This document shows, piece by piece, positions 55,673 to 63,856 of a DNA stretch of 64,000 bases. A program made the translations under genes and the position numbers. The notes beneath the pieces were generated by a model. That model searched no databases. It was not told the origin of the DNA and was given only the letters and a program-made list of their open reading frames with translations. Origin of the DNA: Neisseria canis (GTDB lineage: Bacteria; Pseudomonadota; Gammaproteobacteria; Burkholderiales; Neisseriaceae); contig NZ_LR134313.1 of NCBI RefSeq assembly GCF_900636765.1, positions 930,001 through 994,000 of the forward strand. The letters are read 5' to 3'. Positions within the stretch are counted from its first letter, which is position 1. Each line of letters opens with the position of its first letter.

Positions 55673-58286
55673 TACTGCATTTCCTTTAAAACAGATTGTT
55701 TCCGGCATTTTCTTGTTTTTATACACGTTTCAGGCATCCGCCGAAACTTTTGCTCCGGAAACCGCCGCGTATGCCCAAGAATGGCTGCCGGTTTATCCGC
55801 AGGTGTCTGTAAACGGCAGCACGGCGGAAGGTCTGTTCAAATTTATGTCGCACCACGGGCGTTTATTCGTCAAAGCGGATACGCTCGCTTCTCTCGGCAT
55901 CCATACGCCCGATTCGCATATACGGCAGGCCAAGCAGGCCGAAGGGCAGATTGGCACCGAAGGCTCTGCCGCGCCTTCAACCGATACAAACCCGAGCACA
56001 ACAGAATCCGAAACCGAACTTGCCGCTTCGGAAACGCCGTCTGAAAAAAGCCTGTCTGAAAACTTGACCGAGCTTGACGGGCAATCCCCAACACACAACC
56101 AAGCACACCGAGCAGGCAATCCAACTGCCGCCGACACCGCTTCATCCGGCTGGCTCGAGCTGGAAACCATTCCCGAACTGCACGTTCAATACGATGCCGC
56201 CGCCCAAACTTTGGCACTTACCGCCCCTTTGGACTGGCTCAACCTGCCCGTAACCCATATCGGTAAAGAAACCGAACAAGCCTACCGAATTGCCCGCCCC
56301 GGTTTCGCGGGCGTGTTGAACTATGATTACAACATCACGCGCAACAGCAACGGCGGAACCGGCCACGGCCTGCTGACCGAAGCGCGCCTGACCACTCCCG
56401 CCGGCTATCTGAGCCACAACCATCTGTGGAGCCGCCATCAAGAAAACGAGCGCAGCACCAACAAAAACGTGCGTTTGGACACCTATTGGCGCAGCACTTG
56501 GCCGGAACAAGGCTTGGTGCTGACCGCCGGCGACATTTTTGCCGGTCAGTTGAGCGGCAGCAGCTCGCGCTTGGGCGGCATCAAACTCGAACGCACCTAC
56601 CGCACCCAACCGTGGCGGAACACCGCGCCTTTGCGTTCTTATTTGGGCGAAACCACCTTGCCCGGCACCGTCGATTTATATCTAAACGGCGTGAAACAAT
56701 ACAGCCAAGATGTCGCCGCCGGTCGCTACGAAATCACCTTGCCGCCTTCCATCAGCGGCAGCGGCACGGCACAAGTGGTGGCAACCGACGTATTGGGCCG
56801 CCAAGTAACCGTTGATCTGCCTTTATACCGCGGCACCGGCATGCTGGCCAAAGGCTTGAACGAATGGTCGTTGGAAGCAGGCTATTTGCGGCGCGGCTAC
56901 GGCATCAGCGATTTCGACTACCACAAAACACTAGTTGCAAGCGGCGCAATACGCTACGGCATCAGCCACTTCCTAACCGGCCAGCTTCATGCGCAGGGCG
57001 GCGGCGGATACCGCCAGTTCGGCGCGGCGGCCAACAGCGTTATCGGCTCGCTGGGGCAACTGAACCTCAGCCATGCGCAAAGCCGTTTCAAACAGCACAA
57101 AGGCGCACAAAGCAGCATATTTTTCAGCACGCAAAAAGGCGCATGGTCGTTTGGCGCGGGCTGGAGCCTTTACAGCAACCGTTTTTCCGAATTAAGCCGG
57201 ATTCTCGATGAAAAAGTATTTCAGCCCGAGCCCGGCCACATCCGCACCGCCTCCGCCTCGCTCGGCTGGAGCAGCCGCAAGTTAGGCTCGTTTGCACTCT
57301 CTTATCTGCACAACAAACGCAGCGCAGAAAAGCAAACAGACAAAATCGGCACACTCAACTGGAATGTGAATATCGGCAAACGCCTCGGCGTGTATCTGAA
57401 TGCCGCACACCATTTCAACAACAGCGAACAGCGCAGCCTCTACGGCGGCATATCGCTCAGCTTGGACAAAGGCTATTCCGCCAATGCCGGCAGCCAGCGC
57501 GACGGCAGCGGCAACCGAAGCCACCGCGTCTCTTTAAGCAAATCTTCCGCCGGATTGGGCAGCCCTTCTTGGAACATCGGCTGGCAGCAGCAAAGCAGCA
57601 GCCACACCAAACGCCAAGGCCATCTGAACGGCTATCTGAACCAGGATACCCAATACGGCGACTTCAGAGGCAGCGTTTACCACACCAACGGCATGACCAA
57701 CTGGAACACCGGCGTGCGCGGCGGCATCGTGCTGATGCGGGGCGACGTGTTCGCCACCCGCACCGTGAACGACAGCTTTGCCGTCGTCAACGCGGGCGGC
57801 ATGGGCGGCGTGCCCGTGATGCTGTTTAACAACACCGTCGGCAAAACCAACCGCAAAGGCCTGCTGCTGGTGCCCAACTTATCGGCTTACCAGAAAAACT
57901 CGCTTGATATCGACATTACCGATTTGCCGCAAAACGTGCAGGTAGAACACTCGCGCGTACAGGCCGTGCCGACCGAACGCTCCGGTGTGGCGGTGGATTT
58001 CAAAATCAACATCATGCGTGCCGCCGCCCTGACCTTGAAACATTCAGACGGCCTCTTTGTAAAAGACGGCTCGGTGATTCGCAGCGAAGACGGCACGCCC
58101 GTTGCCGTAGTCGGTTTCGACGGACGCGCATTTATCGAACAGTTGGCGGAAGGCCGCAACCGCTTTACGGTGCAACAGCCCGAAAACGGCGGCGAATGCC
58201 GCTTTGAAGTGGATTATCAAACCGAACAACACAAAGACAGCCTGCCCGATTTAGGTGAAATGATATGTTTACAATCAACAAAATAG
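55659..58286 (+). CDS. Outer-membrane pilus usher (CsuD-like)
   Basis: In this 875-residue protein, after a signal peptide (QIVSGIFLFLYTFQASA), the N-terminal domain (EWLPVYPQVSVNGSTAEGLF) is followed by a low-complexity Ser/Thr/Glu/Pro segment at about residues 90-170. The barrel follows: YDYNITRNSNGG, TYWRSTWPEQGLVLTAGD, GTVDLYLNGVKQYSQDV with the plug, GYLRRGYGISDFDYHK. C-terminal domains end GECRFEVDYQ. The linker is longer than I expect for archaic ushers and contains GCCGTCTGAA and GCCTGTCTGAA cores in tandem (56036-56060). Another AG-DUS core lies near 58046. It overlaps the chaperone and the tip gene. Confidence 0.92.
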   Translation: MQYVNTAFPLKQIVSGIFLFLYTFQASAETFAPETAAYAQEWLPVYPQVSVNGSTAEGLFKFMSHHGRLFVKADTLASLGIHTPDSHIRQAKQAEGQIGTEGSAAPSTDTNPSTTESETELAASETPSEKSLSENLTELDGQSPTHNQAHRAGNPTAADTASSGWLELETIPELHVQYDAAAQTLALTAPLDWLNLPVTHIGKETEQAYRIARPGFAGVLNYDYNITRNSNGGTGHGLLTEARLTTPAGYLSHNHLWSRHQENERSTNKNVRLDTYWRSTWPEQGLVLTAGDIFAGQLSGSSSRLGGIKLERTYRTQPWRNTAPLRSYLGETTLPGTVDLYLNGVKQYSQDVAAGRYEITLPPSISGSGTAQVVATDVLGRQVTVDLPLYRGTGMLAKGLNEWSLEAGYLRRGYGISDFDYHKTLVASGAIRYGISHFLTGQLHAQGGGGYRQFGAAANSVIGSLGQLNLSHAQSRFKQHKGAQSSIFFSTQKGAWSFGAGWSLYSNRFSELSRILDEKVFQPEPGHIRTASASLGWSSRKLGSFALSYLHNKRSAEKQTDKIGTLNWNVNIGKRLGVYLNAAHHFNNSEQRSLYGGISLSLDKGYSANAGSQRDGSGNRSHRVSLSKSSAGLGSPSWNIGWQQQSSSHTKRQGHLNGYLNQDTQYGDFRGSVYHTNGMTNWNTGVRGGIVLMRGDVFATRTVNDSFAVVNAGGMGGVPVMLFNNTVGKTNRKGLLLVPNLSAYQKNSLDIDITDLPQNVQVEHSRVQAVPTERSGVAVDFKINIMRAAALTLKHSDGLFVKDGSVIRSEDGTPVAVVGFDGRAFIEQLAEGRNRFTVQQPENGGECRFEVDYQTEQHKDSLPDLGEMICLQSTK

Positions 58287-59290
58287 AGAAAAAGCCACGG
58301 CAAACAGGCAACCCTGCCCGCCTGACGGCCGCCTTGTCCGCCATATTGCTGAGCCTGCTGCCTGTTCAGGAGGCTTGGGCGAAGTGCAGGGCCGACATGC
58401 AAAATGTCGATTTCGGCAATGTGGATATACTGTCGCCGCAGCCGGCCGCCACTCAAGCGCAAGTATCCGTTACTTGCCAAAAAGGCGATACTACACCCGA
58501 GAGTATTGAGCAACTATTCAATATATGTTTGGCAGTAGACGGCGGACGGCATAACACACGCCAGATAAACCCGCGCAACATGTGTTCGAACGGAATCTGT
58601 GATTTGTCATACAATTTCTATACCGACCCCGGCCACACAATCGTTTGGTCTACTCCGAGACAGGGCGGCGATACCATCAATGCCACCGTTATCATTCCTC
58701 CCGGACGCAACTCTGTAACCGTTAACCTGCCTGTATACGCCAAGTTGGCTCCTCCATTTACAAATACTGTACCAGGGCTGTATACCGCAGATTTTTCAAA
58801 AGGGTCTACTTCATTGGCTTTCAGTCCAAAATCATCATGCGGCCTAGCATCGGATCGTTTCGAGTTTACCGCATCCGCCACTGTTATTCCCAGCTGCATC
58901 ATCAGCGAGGCAAGAGACATCAACTTCGGCACAGTTCAAACAAACGCTACCAACCTGCAAGGCCAATCGTCTTTTAAAGTAACCTGTACCCAAGGCACGC
59001 CCTACAAAATCGGCCTGCAACCTTCCAATAACAATCAAAACGGGCAAGGGGTCATGCGGGCTGTGCAGGCAGGAAACCCCGACGGCGTACCCTACCAACT
59101 GCGTTCGACCGCCGGATTAAACGGCACCGTTTGGGGAAACACGGCAACCGCCCAAAGCACCAATAACGGCGTAGCCGGAACCGGTAGCGGCACGGCACAG
59201 AAACACGATGTATATGCCACCATCAGCTCAGTTAACAACTACCGCCCGGGCGAGTATCGGGACAGGGTGATCATTAACGTTCATTATTGA
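58265..59290 (+). CDS. Archaic pilus tip adhesin with two spore coat U domains (CsuE-like)
   Basis: In this 341-residue protein the signal region (LTAALSAILLSLLPVQEAWA) is followed by a first SCPU-like domain (ADMQNVDFGNVDILSPQPAA, NMCSNGICDLSYNFYTDP). A second domain resembles the major pilin (IPSCIISEARDINFGTVQTN, SSFKVTCTQGTPYKIGL, EYRDRVIINVHY). Two-domain subunits sit at the tip of Csu pili and mediate hydrophobic adhesion and biofilm. Its start overlaps the usher by 22 bp, closing the operon. Confidence 0.9.
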   Translation: MFTINKIEKKPRQTGNPARLTAALSAILLSLLPVQEAWAKCRADMQNVDFGNVDILSPQPAATQAQVSVTCQKGDTTPESIEQLFNICLAVDGGRHNTRQINPRNMCSNGICDLSYNFYTDPGHTIVWSTPRQGGDTINATVIIPPGRNSVTVNLPVYAKLAPPFTNTVPGLYTADFSKGSTSLAFSPKSSCGLASDRFEFTASATVIPSCIISEARDINFGTVQTNATNLQGQSSFKVTCTQGTPYKIGLQPSNNNQNGQGVMRAVQAGNPDGVPYQLRSTAGLNGTVWGNTATAQSTNNGVAGTGSGTAQKHDVYATISSVNNYRPGEYRDRVIINVHY

Positions 59291-59494
59291 AACAGACGGA
59301 TAGGCTTGCCCGCGCCGAACCGCTTGAATACCGCATAGGGTTTGTCGGCAGGCAAGGATACCCGCCCTACGGCGTTTTGATATTTTCCAGCCTGTTTGTT
59401 TGGGCTGCATACGGTAGGCCGTCTGAAAGTTTATTTTCAGACGATCTCACCAAAATCAAGCGATTCAACTATATCTGTCCGCTTCCAAACCATT

Positions 59495-60280
59495 TCAGCT
59501 AAACAACACCGAAGCGTTGCCGATGCCGCCGATGGATACCGACATGAAATCGCCTGCGCCCACGTTTTCCAGCGGCACCAGCGCGCCGGAGAGGATGATT
59601 TCGCCGGCTTTGAGCGGGATGCCGAAGCTGCCTAGGGTGTTGGCGAGCCAGGCGACGCAGTTGACGGGGCTGCCGAGGGCGGCTGCGCCGGCGCCGGTGC
59701 TGATGATTTTGCCGTTTTTCTCGACCACCATGCCGCAGGTACGCAAATCGACTTGGCGCGGGCTGACGGCGGTGTCGCCCAGAATCAGCAGGCCGCAGGA
59801 GGCGTTGTCGGCAACGGTGTCTTGGATTTTGATCTGCCAGTTTTCGATGCGGGAATCGACGATTTCAAAACACGGCATCACGCATTCGGTGGCGGCGATG
59901 ACGTCGGCGGCGGTTACGCCGGGGCCGTTGAGGTCTTTTTTCAGTACAAAGGCAATCTCGCCCTCGGCGCGCGGCTGCATCAGCATTTGGCTGATGGGCA
60001 TGTCTTGCCCTTGGCTGAATACCATTTTGTCGGTGAGGAAGCCGAAATCGGGCTGATCGACTTTGAGCATGGATTGTACGGCGTGCGAGGTGAGGCCGAT
60101 TTTTTTGCCGATCACTTTTTCGCCTGCGTCCAAGCGGTGTTGCAGGAAGGCTTGGGAGATGTGGTAGGCGTCTTCGATGGTGATGTCGGGTGCCTGTTCG
60201 GTAAGCGGACGGATGGCTTGGCGGTTGGTCATGGCTTGGTAGAGCATGGTGCCGAAGCGTTTAATGTCGTCTTGGGTCAT
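59495..60280 (-). CDS. dmpE: 2-oxopent-4-enoate hydratase of the meta-cleavage pathway
   Basis: This 261-residue member of the hydratase/decarboxylase family adds water to 2-hydroxypenta-2,4-dienoate to give 4-hydroxy-2-oxovalerate. The segments KIGLTSHAVQSMLKVDQPDF, MQPRAEGEIAFVLKKDL, VADNASCGLLILGD and GSPVNCVAWLANTLGSFGIP are typical. It is distinguished from the related decarboxylase, whose C-terminus lies at 63857-64000. It is the last gene of the segment seen here and is separated from dmpC by 259 bp holding a DUS hairpin and a REP-like element. Confidence 0.88.
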   Translation of the reverse strand: MTQDDIKRFGTMLYQAMTNRQAIRPLTEQAPDITIEDAYHISQAFLQHRLDAGEKVIGKKIGLTSHAVQSMLKVDQPDFGFLTDKMVFSQGQDMPISQMLMQPRAEGEIAFVLKKDLNGPGVTAADVIAATECVMPCFEIVDSRIENWQIKIQDTVADNASCGLLILGDTAVSPRQVDLRTCGMVVEKNGKIISTGAGAAALGSPVNCVAWLANTLGSFGIPLKAGEIILSGALVPLENVGAGDFMSVSIGGIGNASVLFS

Positions 60281-60297
60281 GTGGTTTCTCCGCTTGA

Positions 60298-60323
60298 GGC
60301 CGTCTGAATGTTCAGACGGCCTT
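60298..60323 (-). terminator. AG-DUS hairpin between dmpC and dmpE
   Basis: AGGCCGTCTGAA and TTCAGACGGCCT face each other with a 2-base loop. It lies directly upstream of dmpE, so it would reduce read-through from dmpC. Confidence 0.7.
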
Positions 60324-60401
60324 TTGTTATGGGTTGTCGGGTGGCGGGAATGCCCGCCCTACGGGTTTTCAGACAGGCATTTCTTCTACTCTGTCTGCAT
60401 G

Positions 60402-60481
60402 CCGTCATGCTCGGGCTTGACCCGAGTATCTTGCGTTTCAAAAATGCTGGGAGATGCTCGGGTCAAGCCCGAGCATGACGG
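60402..60481. repeat. REP-like paired hairpin downstream of dmpC
   Basis: CCGTCATGCTCGGGCTTGAC is mirrored by GTCAAGCCCGAGCATGACGG across about 40 bp. It is the same family as at 37202, 40241 and 62104. Confidence 0.8.
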
Positions 60482-60539
60482 ACGGTGCTGTTTTTAGCGG
60501 TGGCAGGGATGCCTGCCTTACGGGTTTCAGACGGCCTGC

Positions 60540-62000
60540 TTAGAGTTTGATGCAGATGTTTTTCAGCTCGGTGTAAAACTCGAGGCCGTGTACGCCGCCT
60601 TCGCGGCCGATGCCGGATTGTTTGGCGCCGCCGAATGCGGTGCGCAGGTCTCGCAGGAACCAGCTGTTTACCCACACCAAACCGGCTTCCATCTGCTCGG
60701 CCACGCGCACGGCGCGGCTGCTGTTTTCCGTCCAGATGGCTGCGGCAAGGCCGTAGCGGGTGTCGTTGGCCAGCGCAATCACTTCTTCTTCGCTGTCGAA
60801 GGGGCGGATGTGGCAGCAGGGGCCGAAGATTTCTTCGCGGATCACGCGGGCCTCGTCCGGCAACCCTGTCCAAATGGTCGGTTCTATCCATGCGCCGTCT
60901 TGCAGGGCTTCGCCCATGTCGGGTATGCCGCCGCCGATTTCTACGGTTGCGCCTTCTTCTTCGGCCAGTTTGTAGTACGACAGCACTTTATCGCGGTGTT
61001 CCAAACTGATTAGGGGGCCGAAATTGGCTTCGGGGTCTTCTGGGCGGCCGGGCTTGAGTTTGGCCACTTCTTCTTTCATGCGTTTTAAAAAGGCATCGAA
61101 GAGCGGGCGTTCTACATATACGCGCTCGGTGCCGAGACACACTTGGCCGCAGTTGACGAAGGCGGAACGCATGGTGCCTTCGACGGCTTTTTCCAAATCG
61201 CAGTCGGCAAACACGATGGCGGGGTTTTTGCCGCCGCATTCCATCGAGATGTTGCGCAGGCCGACGGCGGCGGCTTTCATGATGATTTCGCCGGTGCGGG
61301 TTTCGCCGGTGAAGGTGATGGCGTCGATGTCTTTGTGTTCGGTAAGGAAGGCACCGGCGGAATTGGGGCCGAAGCCGTGCACAACGTTGAACACGCCGGG
61401 CGGTACGCCGCATTCGTTCATTACCTCGCCCAGCAGGGTGGTGGTGGCGGGGGTTTCTTCAGACGGCTTCACAACCACGGTGTTGCCGCAGGCCAAGGCG
61501 GGGCCGACTTTCCATGTCATCAACAGCAGGGGCAGGTTCCACGGGGCAACCACGGCAACCACGCCTTTGGGGGTGCGGTGGCCGACGTTTAATGCGCCTT
61601 TGCCGTCGGGCGTGTCGAGACGGAAGCCTTCGGTGGGGTGGTTGGCCAGGGTTTCGGAGAAGGCTTTGAAGTTGGCCGCGCCGCGCGGGATGTCGATATG
61701 GGCGGCCATTTTGCGCGGCTTGCCGGTATCGAGACATTCGGCTTCGAGAAATTCGTCGAAGCGTTCGTTGATGCGGTCGGCCACTTTATTGAGCAATTCG
61801 ATGCGCTCTGCCTGCGTGAGTTTGCCCCACGGGCCTTTGAGTGCGGCGCGGGCGGCGGCAACGGCGGCATCGACTTCTTCTCTGCCGCCTTCGTGTACGA
61901 TGCCGATCACGCTGTTGTCTACGGGGTTGCGGTTTTCAAAGGTTTTGCCGCCGGCGGAGCCGACGTATTTACCGTTGATAAAGTGTTTGAATTCTTTCAT
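60540..62000 (-). CDS. dmpC: 2-hydroxymuconic semialdehyde dehydrogenase
   Basis: This 486-residue NAD-dependent aldehyde dehydrogenase oxidises the catechol ring-fission product to 4-oxalocrotonate (2-hydroxymuconate). The catalytic Glu254 lies in MECGGKNP and Cys288 in NCGQVCLGTER. The start FKHFINGKYVGSAGGKTFEN and the end GIGREGGVHGLEFYTELKNI are characteristic of the DmpC/XylG/NahI group. It lies between the dioxygenase and hydratase genes, but both flanking gaps carry REP-like hairpins and DUS, unlike the tight spacing upstream of dmpB. Confidence 0.93.
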   Translation of the reverse strand: MKEFKHFINGKYVGSAGGKTFENRNPVDNSVIGIVHEGGREEVDAAVAAARAALKGPWGKLTQAERIELLNKVADRINERFDEFLEAECLDTGKPRKMAAHIDIPRGAANFKAFSETLANHPTEGFRLDTPDGKGALNVGHRTPKGVVAVVAPWNLPLLLMTWKVGPALACGNTVVVKPSEETPATTTLLGEVMNECGVPPGVFNVVHGFGPNSAGAFLTEHKDIDAITFTGETRTGEIIMKAAAVGLRNISMECGGKNPAIVFADCDLEKAVEGTMRSAFVNCGQVCLGTERVYVERPLFDAFLKRMKEEVAKLKPGRPEDPEANFGPLISLEHRDKVLSYYKLAEEEGATVEIGGGIPDMGEALQDGAWIEPTIWTGLPDEARVIREEIFGPCCHIRPFDSEEEVIALANDTRYGLAAAIWTENSSRAVRVAEQMEAGLVWVNSWFLRDLRTAFGGAKQSGIGREGGVHGLEFYTELKNICIKL

Positions 62001-62038
62001 GTTTCTGCCTCTGTTTTCGATAGGGTTTGTGCAAGCTT

Positions 62039-62065
62039 TTCAGACGGCCTTGATGCCTGTCTGAA
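62039..62065. repeat. Facing AG-DUS and TG-wad DUS
   Basis: TTCAGACGGCCT (62039-62050, AG dialect inverted) and TGCCTGTCTGAA (62054-62065, wad dialect) face each other. The outer bases CTTTTCAGAC and GTCTGAAAAG pair while the cores mismatch. It lies in front of dmpC. Confidence 0.85.
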
Positions 62066-62103
62066 AAGAACGGTTAGACCGCTCAATACTTCATCGATAA
62101 CCG

Positions 62104-62182
62104 CCGTCATACCCGGGCTTGACCCGAGTATCTTGGCTTTCAGTCGGTTCAGGGATATTCGGGTCAAGTCCGGGTATGGCGG
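62104..62182. repeat. REP-like paired hairpin upstream of dmpC
   Basis: CCGTCATACCCGGGCTTGAC and GTCAAGTCCGGGTATGGCGG are imperfect mirror images separated by about 38 bp. It is the same family as the copy just past the other end of dmpC. Confidence 0.75.
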
Positions 62183-62187
62183 CCATT

Positions 62188-62231
62188 CATGTTCAGACGG
62201 CCTCCTGTTTCAAGCAGGCCGTCTGAACATG
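62188..62231 (-). terminator. AG-DUS hairpin after dmpB
   Basis: CATGTTCAGACGGCCT and AGGCCGTCTGAACATG form a perfect 16-bp stem with a 12-base loop, 5 bp beyond the dmpB stop on the minus strand. Confidence 0.85.
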
Positions 62232-62235
62232 CCGC

Positions 62236-63162
62236 TTAAGTCAATACGGTTAAGAAACGCTCGTTGAGCACGCGGTCGTGGTAGAAAATGGCTTTGCCCA
62301 GCTTGTCGGCATCCCAAGTAACGGGCGGGTGGTCGGGATAATAGTAATCGCCGCCCGCAAATACTTCGTTGCGGTTTCCGGAGGGGTCGAAGAAATAAAT
62401 CGTCTGCCCGTGGGTTAAGCCGTGGCGGGTCGGGCCGATGTCGATGGAGGTATCGGTCATGGAGATTAAATCGCCTGCCAACAGCACGTCGTTCCATGTT
62501 TCCAAGTAAAACGAAGCATGGTGGAACTTGCCTTTTTCGGGGTGGCGGATAAAGGCCACGTCGTGCGCTTTCATCGAGCAGGTTAAAAACTGTGCGGCCC
62601 GCGCGCCCTCGGGCGTAACCACCTGCTCGGCCAAACCGAAACCCAACACTTGGGTAAACAGATCAAACGTGCGGTCGAGATCGTCGCCGTAAAGCAGGCA
62701 GTGGTCGAAACGGGTGGCCTTCATGCCTTTCAAATCGCGCGGCCACGCTTCGGGGTTGTGGTTGCTCACACCGTATTTGCCCGGTTGGTCTTTGGTGGCA
62801 AACAGCTCGAACACATGGCCTGTGGGCGCGGTAAAACGCACGCGGCGGCCGCAGCCTTTCAGTTCGCCGGCGGGGATGTCGTGCACGTCCAAACCGCCGA
62901 AATCAACCAGCTCTTGGCGCAGTTGGTCTAAGGTGGCTTCGTCAACCACTTTAAACGCCATGAAATCCATACCGGCTTCGTCTGCCTCGCGCAGCACCAC
63001 CGAAAAACTGTCTATTTCCGTCCAGCCTTTAAAATAGCGGCGGCCCTGCCCGTCGGTGCCGACGGGAATCAAGCCCAACAAGTCGCCGTAATGTTTCACG
63101 GCTTCATCCATATCCAATACCCGGATTTGCACATGGCCGGGGCGCATCACACCTTTTCTCAT
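62236..63162 (-). CDS. dmpB: Catechol 2,3-dioxygenase
   Basis: This 308-residue type I extradiol dioxygenase opens catechol to 2-hydroxymuconic semialdehyde. Metal ligands are visible at the expected places: His154 in [12 protein letters not shown], His215 in [12 protein letters not shown] and Glu266 in [33 protein letters not shown] is the family signature region. It is like XylE/DmpB in length and order. It is preceded by the ferredoxin gene, which in known systems re-reduces the oxidised iron of this enzyme. Confidence 0.96.
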   Translation of the reverse strand: MRKGVMRPGHVQIRVLDMDEAVKHYGDLLGLIPVGTDGQGRRYFKGWTEIDSFSVVLREADEAGMDFMAFKVVDEATLDQLRQELVDFGGLDVHDIPAGELKGCGRRVRFTAPTGHVFELFATKDQPGKYGVSNHNPEAWPRDLKGMKATRFDHCLLYGDDLDRTFDLFTQVLGFGLAEQVVTPEGARAAQFLTCSMKAHDVAFIRHPEKGKFHHASFYLETWNDVLLAGDLISMTDTSIDIGPTRHGLTHGQTIYFFDPSGNRNEVFAGGDYYYPDHPPVTWDADKLGKAIFYHDRVLNERFLTVLT

Positions 63163-63251
63163 CTTCTTTCTCCTTGTTTGTATCCAGCAAACAATCTAAA
63201 AACGCCATAACGGGCGAACCGATACGCAACCCAAGCGGCTTGAAGCGGCGG

Positions 63252-63575
63252 TTACGCAAACGGGTTGTAGGGAGTGCAGGGCTTTTCGCTCACCACTTCC
63301 ATATCGCTTTCGGGAAACACCCGGCAGGCCAAAACCACGCCCTGCGCCAAGTCTTGCTCGTTGATATGGGTTTTGCTCATGGCTTTTTTGCGGTAGCTGC
63401 CCGACACGATGCGGATTCTGCACACGCCGCACCCGCCGCCGCGGCAACCGACGGCAATCGGCGGCTGCCCGTTGCGCTCCGAGGCAACCAGCAGGCTTTG
63501 CCCTTCTTCAACCGTGATATTGCGCAAACAGCAATCCGAATCGATTTGCTCTTTGATACATACCGTGTAGCACAT
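63252..63575 (-). CDS. Plant-type [2Fe-2S] ferredoxin of the meta-cleavage operon (XylT/DmpQ-like)
   Basis: This 107-residue protein has cluster ligands Cys44, Cys49 and Cys52 in VGCRGGGCGVCRI and Cys84 in VVLACRVFP. Such ferredoxins reactivate catechol 2,3-dioxygenase inactivated by substituted catechols. I chose the ATG giving MCYTVCIKEQ, with GGAGGTGA just upstream. A longer reading would run through the DUS hairpin. The gap to dmpB is 89 bp. Confidence 0.88.
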   Translation of the reverse strand: MCYTVCIKEQIDSDCCLRNITVEEGQSLLVASERNGQPPIAVGCRGGGCGVCRIRIVSGSYRKKAMSKTHINEQDLAQGVVLACRVFPESDMEVVSEKPCTPYNPFA

Positions 63576-63602
63576 CACCTCACCTCCTTGCTGCTTGGGT
63601 GG

Positions 63603-63629
63603 TTTCAGACGGCCTCCATGCCGTCTGAA
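63603..63629. repeat. Hairpin joining an AG-DUS and an AT-DUS
   Basis: TTCAGACGGCCT (AG dialect, inverted) and ATGCCGTCTGAA (perfect AT-DUS 12-mer, 63618-63629) form a stem of GCCGTCTGAA arms. It lies between the ferredoxin and tautomerase genes. Confidence 0.85.
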
Positions 63630-63643
63630 CACACTAAGCACCG

Positions 63644-63835
63644 TCAGCGGCCTTTGGCTTTGGCCGACTCTCCTGCAATACCGAAATGCTGCTTGGGCAT
63701 TTCGTTAATCAGCACCCGCACCGATTCTTTGGGCGCACCCACGGCGCGGATCATGGCTTCGGTTACTTCGCGGATAACGGCTTCTTTCTGCTCGTCGGTA
63801 CGGCCTTCCATCATGTGGACTTGAATAATCGGCAT
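63644..63835 (-). CDS. dmpI: 4-oxalocrotonate tautomerase
   Basis: This 63-residue enzyme is of typical length. The catalytic Pro is residue 2 in MPIIQVHMMEGRTDEQK, and the Arg in VREVTEAMIR-like helices is present (VIREVTEAMIRAVG). It isomerises 2-hydroxymuconate to 2-oxo-3-hexenedioate in the dehydrogenase branch. AAGGAA precedes the start. It is 21 bp after the decarboxylase stop, so clearly co-transcribed. Confidence 0.95.
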   Translation of the reverse strand: MPIIQVHMMEGRTDEQKEAVIREVTEAMIRAVGAPKESVRVLINEMPKQHFGIAGESAKAKGR

Positions 63836-63856
63836 GGTTGTTTCCTTTCTTTAGGT

